Shown here piece after piece: positions 15,890 to 24,838 of a DNA stretch of 25,496 bases. The DNA comes from CAZIVP01 sp964542915 (GTDB taxonomy: Bacteria > Calditrichota > Calditrichia > Calditrichales > Calditrichaceae). The translations under genes were made by a program, and so were the position numbers. The first letter of the stretch is position 1; each line of letters begins with the position of its first letter. The notes beneath the pieces were generated by a model. That model saw only the letters and a list, made by a program, of their open reading frames with translations. It was not told the DNA's origin and did not search any database. The DNA lies in the NCBI GenBank assembly GCA_964542915.1, contig CAZIVP010000030.1, forward strand, positions 1 to 25,496. The letters run 5' to 3'.

Positions 15890-18072
15890 TTATTTCAAAT
15901 AGATCGCCTTTTGCGTCTGATAGAACGTTTCCGATTGCAATACAATAACATAGACGCCGCTGGCCAGGTTTCCCGGATGCCACTGAACCGTATATCGTCC
16001 CGCCTTTTGTTTTTGATCGACCAGTTCGGCTACTTTTTGCCCCAGGATATTATAGACCACCAGCGATACATTTGACGACCGGGCCAGGCCGTACGCTATT
16101 CGGGTTGCGCCGTTAAAGGGATTGGGATAATTCTGGTTCAAATAAAACGATGACGGCGCTTTTGTATCTTTGTCTTCGATTGATACCAGTTGTTCCGTCG
16201 AGAAGCGATAGACGTCGCCGGGCAGAAAGGGTTTATCCTGGTATAAGTAAAGCGTGTCGCCCAAAGCCGGCAGGCGTTTGTTCTCTTCTTCGGTGAGGTA
16301 CGCCCAGTAGGTGAAGTGCAATTGCCCCTGATCGTTTTCTTCTAAGAAACAAATACGGTCTCTTTGGCGACCTTCAACCGAAAAATAGCCCTCGCCCGAA
16401 GTTTCATCGGCTTCAATGAATCCAAACTCAATCCATTTTTGTTCGGTACTATTTTTTACTTTAAAATTGACGGCTTTTGCCGGAAATATCATACCATCCA
16501 CATTGATTTCCTTCGATGTATCCACGCCCACCTCACCAAAGACGATTTTATAGTCTGCCGGACGTTTGGTTCCACTGGTCTCTCTGCCCCTTACGACTGA
16601 TAAATGATAGGGCATGATACCCTCCTTATTCCAACGGCTCATATCCCTGTTAAGCTGTAATATCGTGTCTTGCTGAATCCACAAGCGCAGGCCGTCAAAA
16701 TAGGGGCCTTCCGAAAATCCGTTGACCTGCGTAGCCATGGTCAGTACGGTTTGATCGAACGTTTCATCGATCACATTGTAACAGGTTTGTCCGCTCGCCA
16801 TTGTATCGAATAAAACCGTGTAGTCATGGCCGGTGATTTCAGAAGCATTCACAACATGCACCTCTATCGCACCCGTACCGGACGAGTTGCGTTCGGAATT
16901 TAATTCGGCTTCGTCAGGATAGCTGCGTTGATTTTGCAGCGTCAGATTGTCCACCCGATATGTGTTTGTATCATTTTTGGCTGTAATTCGCGCTAACAGT
17001 TCCATGGCGCTGGAATTGGCTATGGGGGTTGTATCAAAGGTATATCCGGAAAGGTTGGTTAGATATTCGGCGACCGGTCGCCAGTCATCGGTTTTACTTA
17101 ATCTGTAATATAAATCAATATATGACTCATCGCCGTCGGCATCACCTCCGATCCAGCGGATGGTGTAATGCCCGTTAAGGGTATCCGATTTCTGCGGCGC
17201 GGTTACATAAATTTGCGGCGCTACATTGCTATCCGAATTGTTAATGGTAAACACGCTGTCGGTTTCGCTATAATACGCTGTATCCTCTGTAATCGTATAG
17301 ATGCGTAATTTGTAAAGGATGCCATCGGACATGGCTTGCGTGTCCCATTGGTAATCCATGGAGCGTAGCTCATCCTCACCCAGATAGGTCCAGGAATCGC
17401 CGTTATCATCGGAATAATAGAGAATGGAACGATCGATTTGCTGATGATTATTGAGTCGCCATCGAATATCCACCGTACCTGAAAGTTGATCGCCGGCCTG
17501 CTGGAATTGAATTTTCAAATCCTTATTGACAAAATTAAAATTTGCAAAATCGAAATGTTCAAGCAGATCGAGCTTATGATACAATTGCTCAATTTTTTGT
17601 TGATCCGTACTCCCGTTTGCAAAAATCATGGCGATCAAAAAGGTATCCTGTTCGCCGGGCGCCAGCGAAAAATAAGAACTGGATGGATAACCGTCGTAAT
17701 CACCCGGCGTCAGCCCTTCCGGATCGACATAACGACCCGGGATCATTAAATCATACCACATTTGTTGATCGGCGTTGATGTTTAAACCGCCGGCCGGCAC
17801 ATAATTGAAAGCGGTTATTTTACGATAATTTTGCTTTATGATTTCGGGAGGAACGCGTAAAAATTTAACGCCTACCAGGCCCACAGAATCATCATAAAAC
17901 CGGTCTGTCCGAAATTGAACACGGTTGTCCGTACCAGGTTGCCTTCCATCTGTGTTTTACGGCGCAGTTTGGGGTCGCCGCGTTCATCGCCGGGTACGTG
18001 CTGGGCCGGAAGAGAGACGATAATCAAAAGCCCAATCAAAAGGGAGAACTTAGATACACGATTGGCATCCAT
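15890..18072 (-). pseudogene. broken T9SS cargo gene (internal deletion or frameshift)
   Basis: The start at 18072 encodes a signal peptide (VSKFSLLIGLLIIVSLPAQ) and the N-terminal motif of a large family of FCB secreted proteins (KLRRKTQMEGNLVRTTVFNF, then GQTG), but this frame stops within nine residues, at 17872-17874. The downstream part continues in another frame as FYDDSVGLVGVKFLRVP, through ITAFNYVPAGGL, a fibronectin/Ig-like middle (about 170-320), an unknown region, and a C-terminal sorting domain with YLNQNYPNPFNGATRIAYGL ending at 15890. From memory, family members have several hundred residues between the two joined motifs, so a central segment seems lost. The GTG inside the second frame (17884) could start a 664-residue product but would lack a signal peptide. 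Expression as a working exported protein is unlikely. Confidence 0.75.
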
Positions 18073-18529
18073 GCTAAGCTCACTTTCATTTAGATTCTCT
18101 TAAAAGAATTATGAAAAGTGTATACATTAAAAAGGTAGATTGGATATCTCAAAAATGCAATGAAAAATGACGCGCCCTGAAAAACCTCAGGGACGGAGAT
18201 ATACGTCCTTAACGGAAACAACACAGGTAATAACGTAGCCGCCATTCATGCCTATTTTAAAGCCATTCCTGCAGCTTCTCCGCCAGGGAGCGAAAAGCCG
18301 GTATCTTCTCTGATTCCCGATGCGTTTCACGTTCGGGAATGACCAGCCAAGGGTCATTTCAGCGGCTTGTCCGCCAACCGGCAAATAGCTAGAATCCAAA
18401 TCCACAAACAATCACGTTACCCATATCCCCGGATTCGCGATGAATGACTGTTTGAGTGCAGGCATAACACAAGTCTTTTCTATGAATTGCATTTCAAATA
18501 AAAAAGCAGTGGTTCACACCGAACTTCGA
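18073..18529. other. intergenic spacer with one REP-like hairpin
   Basis: No credible gene in 457 bases. Promoter of the broken T9SS gene should lie at 18075-18130. A GGACG / CGTCC inverted repeat around GAGATATA sits near 18192-18209, and an 8-bp perfect palindrome near 18313. The end of yyaL's transcript enters from the right, but no strong terminator was found. Confidence 0.5.
18313..18340. repeat. REP-like palindrome
   Basis: ATTCCCGA and TCGGGAAT form a perfect 8-bp stem around a 12-base loop, flanked by TG and GACC. It resembles common dispersed 'attcccg' intergenic palindromes. Not followed by a T tract, so not a terminator. Confidence 0.6.
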
Positions 18530-20590
18530 CTATTCATCCAACAACTTGTTCACTTCTTCGGCGCTGTGTAGCGGCAGGCTGCAATTGAAGTCGTGGCATA
18601 CATAGACGGTCGGTCGTCCCTCCACGGCGCTGCGTCCCTCCGTTAGCGAAGCGGTTAATACTTCATCGGCCACCCGTTCTTTCTTCACCATAATTACTTT
18701 ATTGGGCCGATAACGATTAAAGATTGTCTGCCATAACGATTCGTCTATCTCCGAACGATCGGGCAGCGCCACCAAAATTTCCCGCGGTTTTTCGAGATAA
18801 AAATCGAAGGCATTGAGGTAGCTGGCATAGGCAAAGGGATGCCGACTAAAATTAGGTCCGTATTTGCGCAGGATGATCTCGCATTTATCGATAAGCTCCC
18901 GTTCTTCCGTAAACGAAAAGAGCCGGAGCTGATTGGATAACATAATGCCATTGCCCGACGGAATCGACTGGTCGCCCTCATCTTTCATGCGCCGGATCAA
19001 GGCTTCCTGATCCGATGCCGTGTAGAAATATCCGCCGTTGTCCCGATCCCAGAAATAAGCATTGACCTTCTGCGTCAAATCGTAAGCCCATTGCAGATAC
19101 GTTCCGTCGAACAGCGCTTCGTAAGCGTCGAGCAGACCCTGGATCCAATTGGCATAATCATCCAGGAAGCCGTCGTATTTGGCCTGGCCGTCCTTAAATG
19201 TATGTAACAGACGACCGTTTTTGACCAGATTCTGTTGCACGAACGCGATATTTTCCACAATCACTTCGGCGTATGCTTCCCGTCGTGTTACCTGATAAGC
19301 GATGCTAAAGGCCGATAACATGAGCCCGTTCCATGAGACGATCATTTTATCATCGAGGTTGGGGCGAACCCTTTTTTTTCGTTCATCGAAAAGCGTTAGG
19401 CGTGCTTCCTCGATCAAACGGATAATACTTCCCTCATCCATGTTGTATTTATCCGCCAGGGTTTGGATATCCTGATTCACATGCAGGATGTTGCGTCCTT
19501 CGAAATTGCCCTGTTCACTGATATCGAAATAATCACAAACAATAACGCCCTGTTCTTTGCCTAAACGTTCGAGCACTTCCGCCCTGCTCCAGACATAGTA
19601 TTTGCCTTCCTCGCCTTCACTGTCGGCGTCGAGACTGCTGAAGAAACCGCCGTTTTCGTGGCGCAACTCGCGTTGCACAAAGGCCAGCGTTTCTTCGGCA
19701 ATGCGACTGTAAAACGAATCCTGCGTGCAGCGGTACATCTCAAAATAGAGGGCCGCCAGGCGTGCGTTATCGTAGAGCATCTTTTCAAAATGCGGCACCA
19801 GCCATTGATCATCCACCGAATAACGCGCGAAACCGCCGCCCAACTGATCGAAAATGCCGCCCTCGGCCATTTTTTGCAGGGTGTGCGCAACCATGTCGAG
19901 ATAGCGCCGCTCGCCGCCGTTGCGATATTTGCGCAGAAAGAGTTCCATAGCGCCCGAAGCCGGAAATTTCGGGGCGCCGCCGATGCCGCCGTATTGCGGT
20001 TCGTAATGACCGCTCAACACCTCAACCGCTTTATTCCAATCCGTGCGATCCGGCATACTACCCGCCGTTTGTTCGGAGAGCAATTTCTGGTAAGCTTCAT
20101 CCACCTGCTCCAGCATTTTGCTCACTTTGTCTTTTTCCTTGTGGTAATAATCGGCGACCATCTGCAATACGCGTTTAAAGCCGGGTCGTCCGTAGCGGTC
20201 ATCCGGCGGGAAATACGTACCGCCAAAAAACGGTTTTTTATCCGGCGTCAGGAAGACAGTCATGGGCCAACCGCCGCTGCCGGTGAACATCTGGATGAAC
20301 GCCATATAGACCTGATCCACATCGGGTCGCTCTTCGCGGTCTACTTTGATGTTCACAAATTTTTCATTCATGATTCGGGCGATCTCGGCGTCCTCGAATG
20401 ACTCGTGTTCCATCACGTGGCACCAGTGGCAGGCCGCATAACCGATGCTCAGCAGTACCGGTTTGTTCTCCCGCCTGGCGCGTTCGAAAGCTTCGGAGCT
20501 CCAGGGATACCACTCCACGGGATTGTGGGCGTGCTGCAACAGGTAGGGGCTGGTTTCGTGAATAAGATGATTTGTGAATGTTTGCGGCAT
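18530..20590 (-). CDS. YyaL/DUF255 thioredoxin-domain protein
   Basis: 686 residues, matching the family called YyaL in Bacillus and SPATA20/SSP411 in animals. The N-terminal third (1-165) is a thioredoxin-like domain with the redox motif C54-H-W-C57 in YAACHWCHVMEHESFED, preceded by SPYLLQHAHNPVEWYPW. The rest is an alpha/alpha-barrel of six-hairpin-glycosidase type (GGGFARYSVDDQWLVPHFEKML, split here as GGGFARYSVDDQWLV then PHFEKML; SWNGLMLSA; FLDDYA). No signal peptide, so cytoplasmic. The precise reaction is not established; links to redox control of carbohydrate metabolism are only suggested. ATG 20590 has an AAAAGGA site 11 bases away. Monocistronic, divergent from the glycosyltransferase pair. 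Confidence 0.93.
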   Translation of the reverse strand: MPQTFTNHLIHETSPYLLQHAHNPVEWYPWSSEAFERARRENKPVLLSIGYAACHWCHVMEHESFEDAEIARIMNEKFVNIKVDREERPDVDQVYMAFIQMFTGSGGWPMTVFLTPDKKPFFGGTYFPPDDRYGRPGFKRVLQMVADYYHKEKDKVSKMLEQVDEAYQKLLSEQTAGSMPDRTDWNKAVEVLSGHYEPQYGGIGGAPKFPASGAMELFLRKYRNGGERRYLDMVAHTLQKMAEGGIFDQLGGGFARYSVDDQWLVPHFEKMLYDNARLAALYFEMYRCTQDSFYSRIAEETLAFVQRELRHENGGFFSSLDADSEGEEGKYYVWSRAEVLERLGKEQGVIVCDYFDISEQGNFEGRNILHVNQDIQTLADKYNMDEGSIIRLIEEARLTLFDERKKRVRPNLDDKMIVSWNGLMLSAFSIAYQVTRREAYAEVIVENIAFVQQNLVKNGRLLHTFKDGQAKYDGFLDDYANWIQGLLDAYEALFDGTYLQWAYDLTQKVNAYFWDRDNGGYFYTASDQEALIRRMKDEGDQSIPSGNGIMLSNQLRLFSFTEERELIDKCEIILRKYGPNFSRHPFAYASYLNAFDFYLEKPREILVALPDRSEIDESLWQTIFNRYRPNKVIMVKKERVADEVLTASLTEGRSAVEGRPTVYVCHDFNCSLPLHSAEEVNKLLDE

Positions 20591-21179
20591 ATGCTAACAA
20601 TTCCTTTTCGTTTCACCCTTTGTCTTTTTGGCTCACATTTGCAGCCCATTATGACGCATACGGCCCGTGGTTAATTCCATTAAACAGGAGCAAGGGAGGA
20701 TTTTCATTTATGTTTTGTATTGGCGCCAATGCCGGGATGAATGAAGAGCGGTTTGCAGGTATTTTGATTATCCTTGTTTCGTCCCTACGGGACGGCAATC
20801 AAATTATTGTCGGTTCATTTTTCTACAAATATTGCGTTCCTAACGGAACGGATAAAATGGGTGAGCCTTTGGGTTAATCACGACGCATTGTCCCGGCAGG
20901 GACAACATATGTGTAGCAAAACCATACCCCAAAAATAATGACCGTCCTGTCAGGGACGGAACGGATGGATGCTACCATTTCCACAAATATGCCGTTCATA
21001 CAATACCGTTATCCTTGTCATTCATGATGTTCTTGCGCCCCCTCCCATCCAAATTTTCAGATTCCATGACAAAAATGGCTATCCCATAACCTCCTGCATC
21101 CGCACTTGCGGTTTTCATTTTGAATTTTAAGGCTGCTTCCCTAAATTGATGATTTTAAATAAATAATAAAGTTGGCATT
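20591..21179. other. divergent intergenic region carrying a REP cluster
   Basis: 589 bases between yyaL (minus) and the glycosyltransferase pair (plus), with no credible gene. The yyaL promoter should lie just right of 20600. A cluster of palindromes fills 20780-21000 (separate entry). The last 60 bases are AT-rich (TTTTAAATAAATAATAAAG) and probably hold the glycosyltransferase promoter; its ribosome binding site is weak. Confidence 0.5.
20780..21000. repeat. cluster of REP-like palindromes with conserved flank
   Basis: Four palindromes occur in 180 bases: CGTCCC-tac-GGGACG (20780-20794), CGTTCC-taac-GGAACG (20835-20850), TTGTCCC-ggca-GGGACAA (20888-20905) and CCGTCC-tgtcag-GGACGG (20942-20959). 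The flank CTACAAATAT (20823-20832) precedes the second; CTACACATAT precedes the third on the minus strand (20907-20916); CCACAAATAT (20981-20990) precedes a decayed half-copy. Stem bases differ between copies but stay paired. Layout with both orientations resembles the bacterial interspersed mosaic elements mobilised by RAYT transposases. Confidence 0.75.
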
Positions 21180-22349
21180 ATGTGGACTTATTTGTTGATC
21201 GCTTGTTTGCTTTTGTTATTAGCGCTCTACGTCGGCGCGTTGTTTTATCTGCGTCGCGGCCTTGAACATTCTTTTCTGAACGATCCCAACAATGCATATC
21301 GTCCATTCGTTTCAGTGGTGATCAGCGCCCACAACGAGGCTAAGAACCTGCCGGACTGCCTGAGGCTACTGGCCGAACAGGATTATCCCGCCGAGCGGGT
21401 GGAATTCATTATCGTCAATGATCGCTCGAGCGACGCCACCGCTTCCATTATCCGGGAACAGGCGGAGCACGATAGGCGCTTCAAATCCATATCAATATCG
21501 GGACGGCTTAACGGTTTTGCGCCCAAAAAGCGCGCCATCGATACGGCCATCCGCAGGGCCCGGGGCGACATTATCCTGTTGACGGACGCCGACGGCCGTC
21601 CGGGGCCGCAATGGATCAGTGGCATGGTTCGTTATTTTACCCCCGATACCGACATGGTGATCGGTTATGCTCCGTACAAGGTGAAACCGGCCCATCATTT
21701 TGTCAAGAAATTACTGGCGCTGGAGTATCGCTCCCACGCGGCCGTCGCATGCGCCACTGCGGGCCTTGGTTTTCCCGTTACCTGCGTGGGCACCAACATG
21801 GCGTATCGCAAAAGCCTCTATCTGGAAATTGACGGGTTCGGTCCTTATAAGGGGCATCTTTCCGGCGACGACGATCTCTTTTTGACGCACGTCCGGGAAA
21901 GCGGTCACAACGGTATTCAGTATGCGACGGACGAGCGCACGCACGTGTATAACAATCCGCCGCGCTTATGGCGGCGCTTCATGCACCAACGCATTCGTTA
22001 CGCCAGCAAAGGCTTTGATTATCCGGCGAACGTTACCATCGGTTTGCTGGCGCTGTATTTGTTCAATGTAGGATTGCTGGGCGGGCTTTTGAGCTGGGGT
22101 CGTCCCATTCTTTTTTTCGCCGCGCTTACGGTATTCGCCGTCAAAGCAGGCGGCGAATATCTTTTTATGAACGAGGCGAGTCGCGTGCTGGGCGACCGCC
22201 GCTTTCTGCATTTTTTCCCGATTGCAGCGGTGTTGCATATTCCCTACGTGGTCTTGTTCGGTATGCTCGGTCAGGTCAAACAATATCGCTGGGCCGGCGC
22301 GACGCGACCCGCCTCCGAAGTGGAAACCCTGCGGCAGGAAATCAGCTAA
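21180..22349 (+). CDS. membrane glycosyltransferase family 2 (first of pair)
   Basis: 389 residues. One N-terminal membrane helix (about 3-24), then a GT-A domain: FVSVVISAHNEAKNLPDCL (43-61), DRSSD (81-85), the nucleotide-binding D136-A-D138, the catalytic GDDD (229-232), and Q270-x-x-R-Y in place of QxxRW. Two to four C-terminal helices follow (about 284-370). It transfers a sugar from a nucleotide donor to a lipid or growing glycan at the inner membrane; donor and acceptor cannot be told. Only two bases separate its stop from the next start, so the two glycosyltransferases are surely one operon and may act in sequence. Confidence 0.9.
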   Translation: MWTYLLIACLLLLLALYVGALFYLRRGLEHSFLNDPNNAYRPFVSVVISAHNEAKNLPDCLRLLAEQDYPAERVEFIIVNDRSSDATASIIREQAEHDRRFKSISISGRLNGFAPKKRAIDTAIRRARGDIILLTDADGRPGPQWISGMVRYFTPDTDMVIGYAPYKVKPAHHFVKKLLALEYRSHAAVACATAGLGFPVTCVGTNMAYRKSLYLEIDGFGPYKGHLSGDDDLFLTHVRESGHNGIQYATDERTHVYNNPPRLWRRFMHQRIRYASKGFDYPANVTIGLLALYLFNVGLLGGLLSWGRPILFFAALTVFAVKAGGEYLFMNEASRVLGDRRFLHFFPIAAVLHIPYVVLFGMLGQVKQYRWAGATRPASEVETLRQEIS

Positions 22350-22351
22350 CC

Positions 22352-23491
22352 ATGGAAGCGATTCCACTCCTTGCCCAATGGATGCTGGCGGCCGGTCTGG
22401 GCTATCTGTTTACGTCGCTCTATTTGTTGCGGCAAAGCGCGCCTGTTCCCAAAGAACCACAATCATTGCCGCGCGTGGCCGTGCTGGTGGCCATGCGCAA
22501 CGAAGAGGCAAACATCGCCGACTGCCTGCAGTCTCTGGAAGCGCAATCCTACCCTGCCCATCGGTATGACGTGTACGTCATCGACGACCAGTCCAGCGAT
22601 AACTCGGTGGAAACAGCCTCGCCGTTTATCCGGCGCAACAATCATTTCCATTTAAAATCGATTAACGAAAAACGTTACGGCCTGGACGGTAAAATGAACG
22701 CTCTGGCACAGGTTCTCAAAACGGTGGATCAGGATTGGATTTTGATCACCGACGCCGACTGCATTGTCCCGCCCTCCTGGATCCGCGCCTATTGCGGCTA
22801 CATGTACGAAGACGCCGGGATGGTTGGCGCCCTGACGTTACTGCATCCGCCGCCGACCCTGCCGCAATTGGAAACATCGGGCGGTCCTTTTGCCCGCTTG
22901 CAGGCGCTGGACTGGCTCTATTTGCAAACCATGGCGTCCGCCAGCAGCCACGCCGGTAAACCGCTGGCCGTTCTGGGCAATAACTTCGCCTTCCGTTTGC
23001 GGGCTTACCGGGAATTGGGCGGTTTCGCTGCGATCGGTTTTTCGGTTACCGAAGATTTTGCGCTCATGCGGGCCATGCAGGCCCGAACCAACTGGCGGAT
23101 CGTGCACTCGCCCGATGCAGCACACACGATTTACAGCCGCCCGTTACCGTCAATTTCGGCGTTTATGCGCCAGCGCCAACGCTGGGTGATCGGCGGACGC
23201 GGTTTGCATCCCTGGGGCTATTTTCTGATCGGATTATCGGTATTCACTAAGCTGTTGCTGACGGCTGTGTTCCTAAGTGCGCAGTGGCATATCAGCGCGG
23301 CTCTGGGAATCGGGCTTGTTCTCGGCATTGACTATTTCATACTTAAAAAGGAATTACGTCGGTTTAAGCAGGTGCGGCTGTTGCGCTGGTTTGTTGCCTG
23401 GGAGGGCTTTCAGATCGTTTATTTTATCTATTTTGCCATTGTGGCGTTACTGCCGCTGCGTGTATCGTGGAAGGGCCGCCGCTTTAAATAA
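22352..23491 (+). CDS. membrane glycosyltransferase family 2 (second of pair)
   Basis: 379 residues. One N-terminal helix (about 5-26), then a GT-A domain with RVAVLVAMRNEEANIADCL (41-59), DDQSSD (78-83), D134-A-D136, the TED motif (233-235) and the classic Q274-R-Q-R-W278. C-terminal membrane helices occupy about 288-325 and 348-368. The motif set is that of processive or lipid-linked GT2 enzymes. It resembles the preceding gene in architecture but only weakly in sequence, so an old duplication or recruitment is possible. It ends 3 bases short of a convergent tRNA gene, leaving no room for a separate terminator. Confidence 0.9.
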   Translation: MEAIPLLAQWMLAAGLGYLFTSLYLLRQSAPVPKEPQSLPRVAVLVAMRNEEANIADCLQSLEAQSYPAHRYDVYVIDDQSSDNSVETASPFIRRNNHFHLKSINEKRYGLDGKMNALAQVLKTVDQDWILITDADCIVPPSWIRAYCGYMYEDAGMVGALTLLHPPPTLPQLETSGGPFARLQALDWLYLQTMASASSHAGKPLAVLGNNFAFRLRAYRELGGFAAIGFSVTEDFALMRAMQARTNWRIVHSPDAAHTIYSRPLPSISAFMRQRQRWVIGGRGLHPWGYFLIGLSVFTKLLLTAVFLSAQWHISAALGIGLVLGIDYFILKKELRRFKQVRLLRWFVAWEGFQIVYFIYFAIVALLPLRVSWKGRRFK

Positions 23492-23494
23492 AAG

Positions 23495-23566
<72 letters not shown>

Positions 23567-23807
23567 ATGAAGCGCTATATAAACAGAACGCTATTCACAT
23601 GCGTGCCGCGTTCTTTCTCGCCTATCGGCTTGTGGAGCAATTTATCATTTCTTGCACACATCCGCAATACCCCGGCGCGGATAAAAAAAATGATTGGCGA
23701 TCGGCATGGTGGCAGTTTGGGGTTTTGGAATAGTGGAGCGATTGGCAAAGTATCGGGATTAGTGTGTTCTGTACATCGGATTATCAATCTGTGATTCATT
23801 CTTTCTT
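23567..23807. other. spacer right of the tRNA
   Basis: No credible gene. It holds the tRNA promoter region and a GGAATAGTGGA piece near 23727 also seen near 7160. No direct repeat of the tRNA 3' end was noticed here that would mark an integrated element. Confidence 0.4.
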
Positions 23808-24362
23808 CCTCTGTGTTCTCGGCGTTCTCGGCGGTTCGGCATTCTTTACCACCTCATCCCAAACCCTTGCCCGTCCCGAAACTTCGGGACTGGAAAGGGC
23901 TTCACACCGCCGGCAATTTTAATTTTTAACTTCTGCGGCCACGGCTTCACCGCGCTAAAGCACGGTGTTAATGGAAAAAGGCGTTTGATGCCATGACCCG
24001 CCCGGCTCCTGTTTTCCCTTTTCTATTATCTTAATCCGTGTCCATCGTTTGTTAATTCTTTATTCCTCTGTGTTCTCGGCGTTCTCGGCGGTTATACGTT
24101 CTTTACGCCCCATCCCCAACCCTTCCCTCCCGAATCTTCGGGACAGGGAACGGCTTCACGTCGCAGGCAATTTTTTTACTTTTTCCTTTTTGCTTTTAAC
24201 TTCGCCTTCACCGCCTCACCGCGCTAAAGCACGGTGTTAATGGAAAAAGGCGTTTGATGCCATGACCCGCCCGGCTCCTGTTTTCCCTTTTCTATTATCT
24301 TAATCCGTGTCCATCGTTTGTTAATTCTTTATTCCTCTGTGTTCTCGGCGTTCTCGGCGGTT
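23808..24362. repeat. tandem composite repeat, units of 257 and 269 bases
   Basis: The sequence CCTCTGTGTTCTCGGCGTTC plus TCGGCGGTT recurs exactly at 23808, 24065 and 24334. Between these lie two related units. A 147-base block is identical at 23947-24093 and 24216-24362. It begins with a hairpin CACCG-cGCTAAAGCa-CGGTG. The unit parts outside this block are similar but diverged, and each has a CCCGAA / TTCGGG hairpin (23873-23890; 24123-24150). No open frame of interest spans the array. Confidence 0.85.
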
Positions 24363-24838
24363 CGGTATTCTTTACCGCCCCATTCCTCTTTCCTTTTTAC
24401 TTTTTATTTTTAGGTTGTTTTTAAAACATGAATTATTATATTTTTTATATGTTTTCCTCAACTACATTTTGCACATTTTGAACGAACGACGCGTATGCTT
24501 TTAACAACGATATAGGGTTTACGACTGCGTTTGGGGAGATTTTAGTATTTTATAGCCATTACAAAAGGCGCCGGACCTTTTTATTCCGGTATCGGAGGAT
24601 TTTTCTTGTTTTGCAGAGCGCGCACGCCCTGTAACTGACGGGGCGGAGCTGTATCTCCGGAGGGAAGAAAAGATGAAATAGGAAAGAGAAAAGGGAGAAA
24701 GAAATAACAATCGTTACCCGGTTGGCGATGGTACAGTTCTTTACGCTTAATGATTTACTTCCCGCGGAGATGAATTCCCGCTTCGCTTCAACCTTTCTAT
24801 TTTAAGTTTTCTTACCTTATTAAGCGGATTAATTTGGG
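24363..24838. other. gene-free stretch upstream of the integron integrase
   Basis: 476 bases without a credible gene. AT-rich around 24420-24480, then a GC-richer piece with a CGGAG-ctgtat-CTCCG hairpin near 24645-24660. In known integrons the attI site and cassette promoter lie in or near this position, but no core site matching GTTRRRY could be singled out with confidence. Confidence 0.45.

Noticed and set aside
19658..20401. Long plus-strand open frame opposite yyaL
   Set aside because: Mirror of a well-supported gene with conserved CHWC and barrel motifs; residues are low-complexity antisense reading.
24049..24240. Short open frame within the repeat array
   Set aside because: It is the translation of repeat sequence, changes between repeat copies and has no ribosome binding site.
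23808..24362. CRISPR-like or attC-like array
   Set aside because: Units of 257-269 bases with long identical blocks do not fit repeat-spacer structure, and no attC core pair brackets them.
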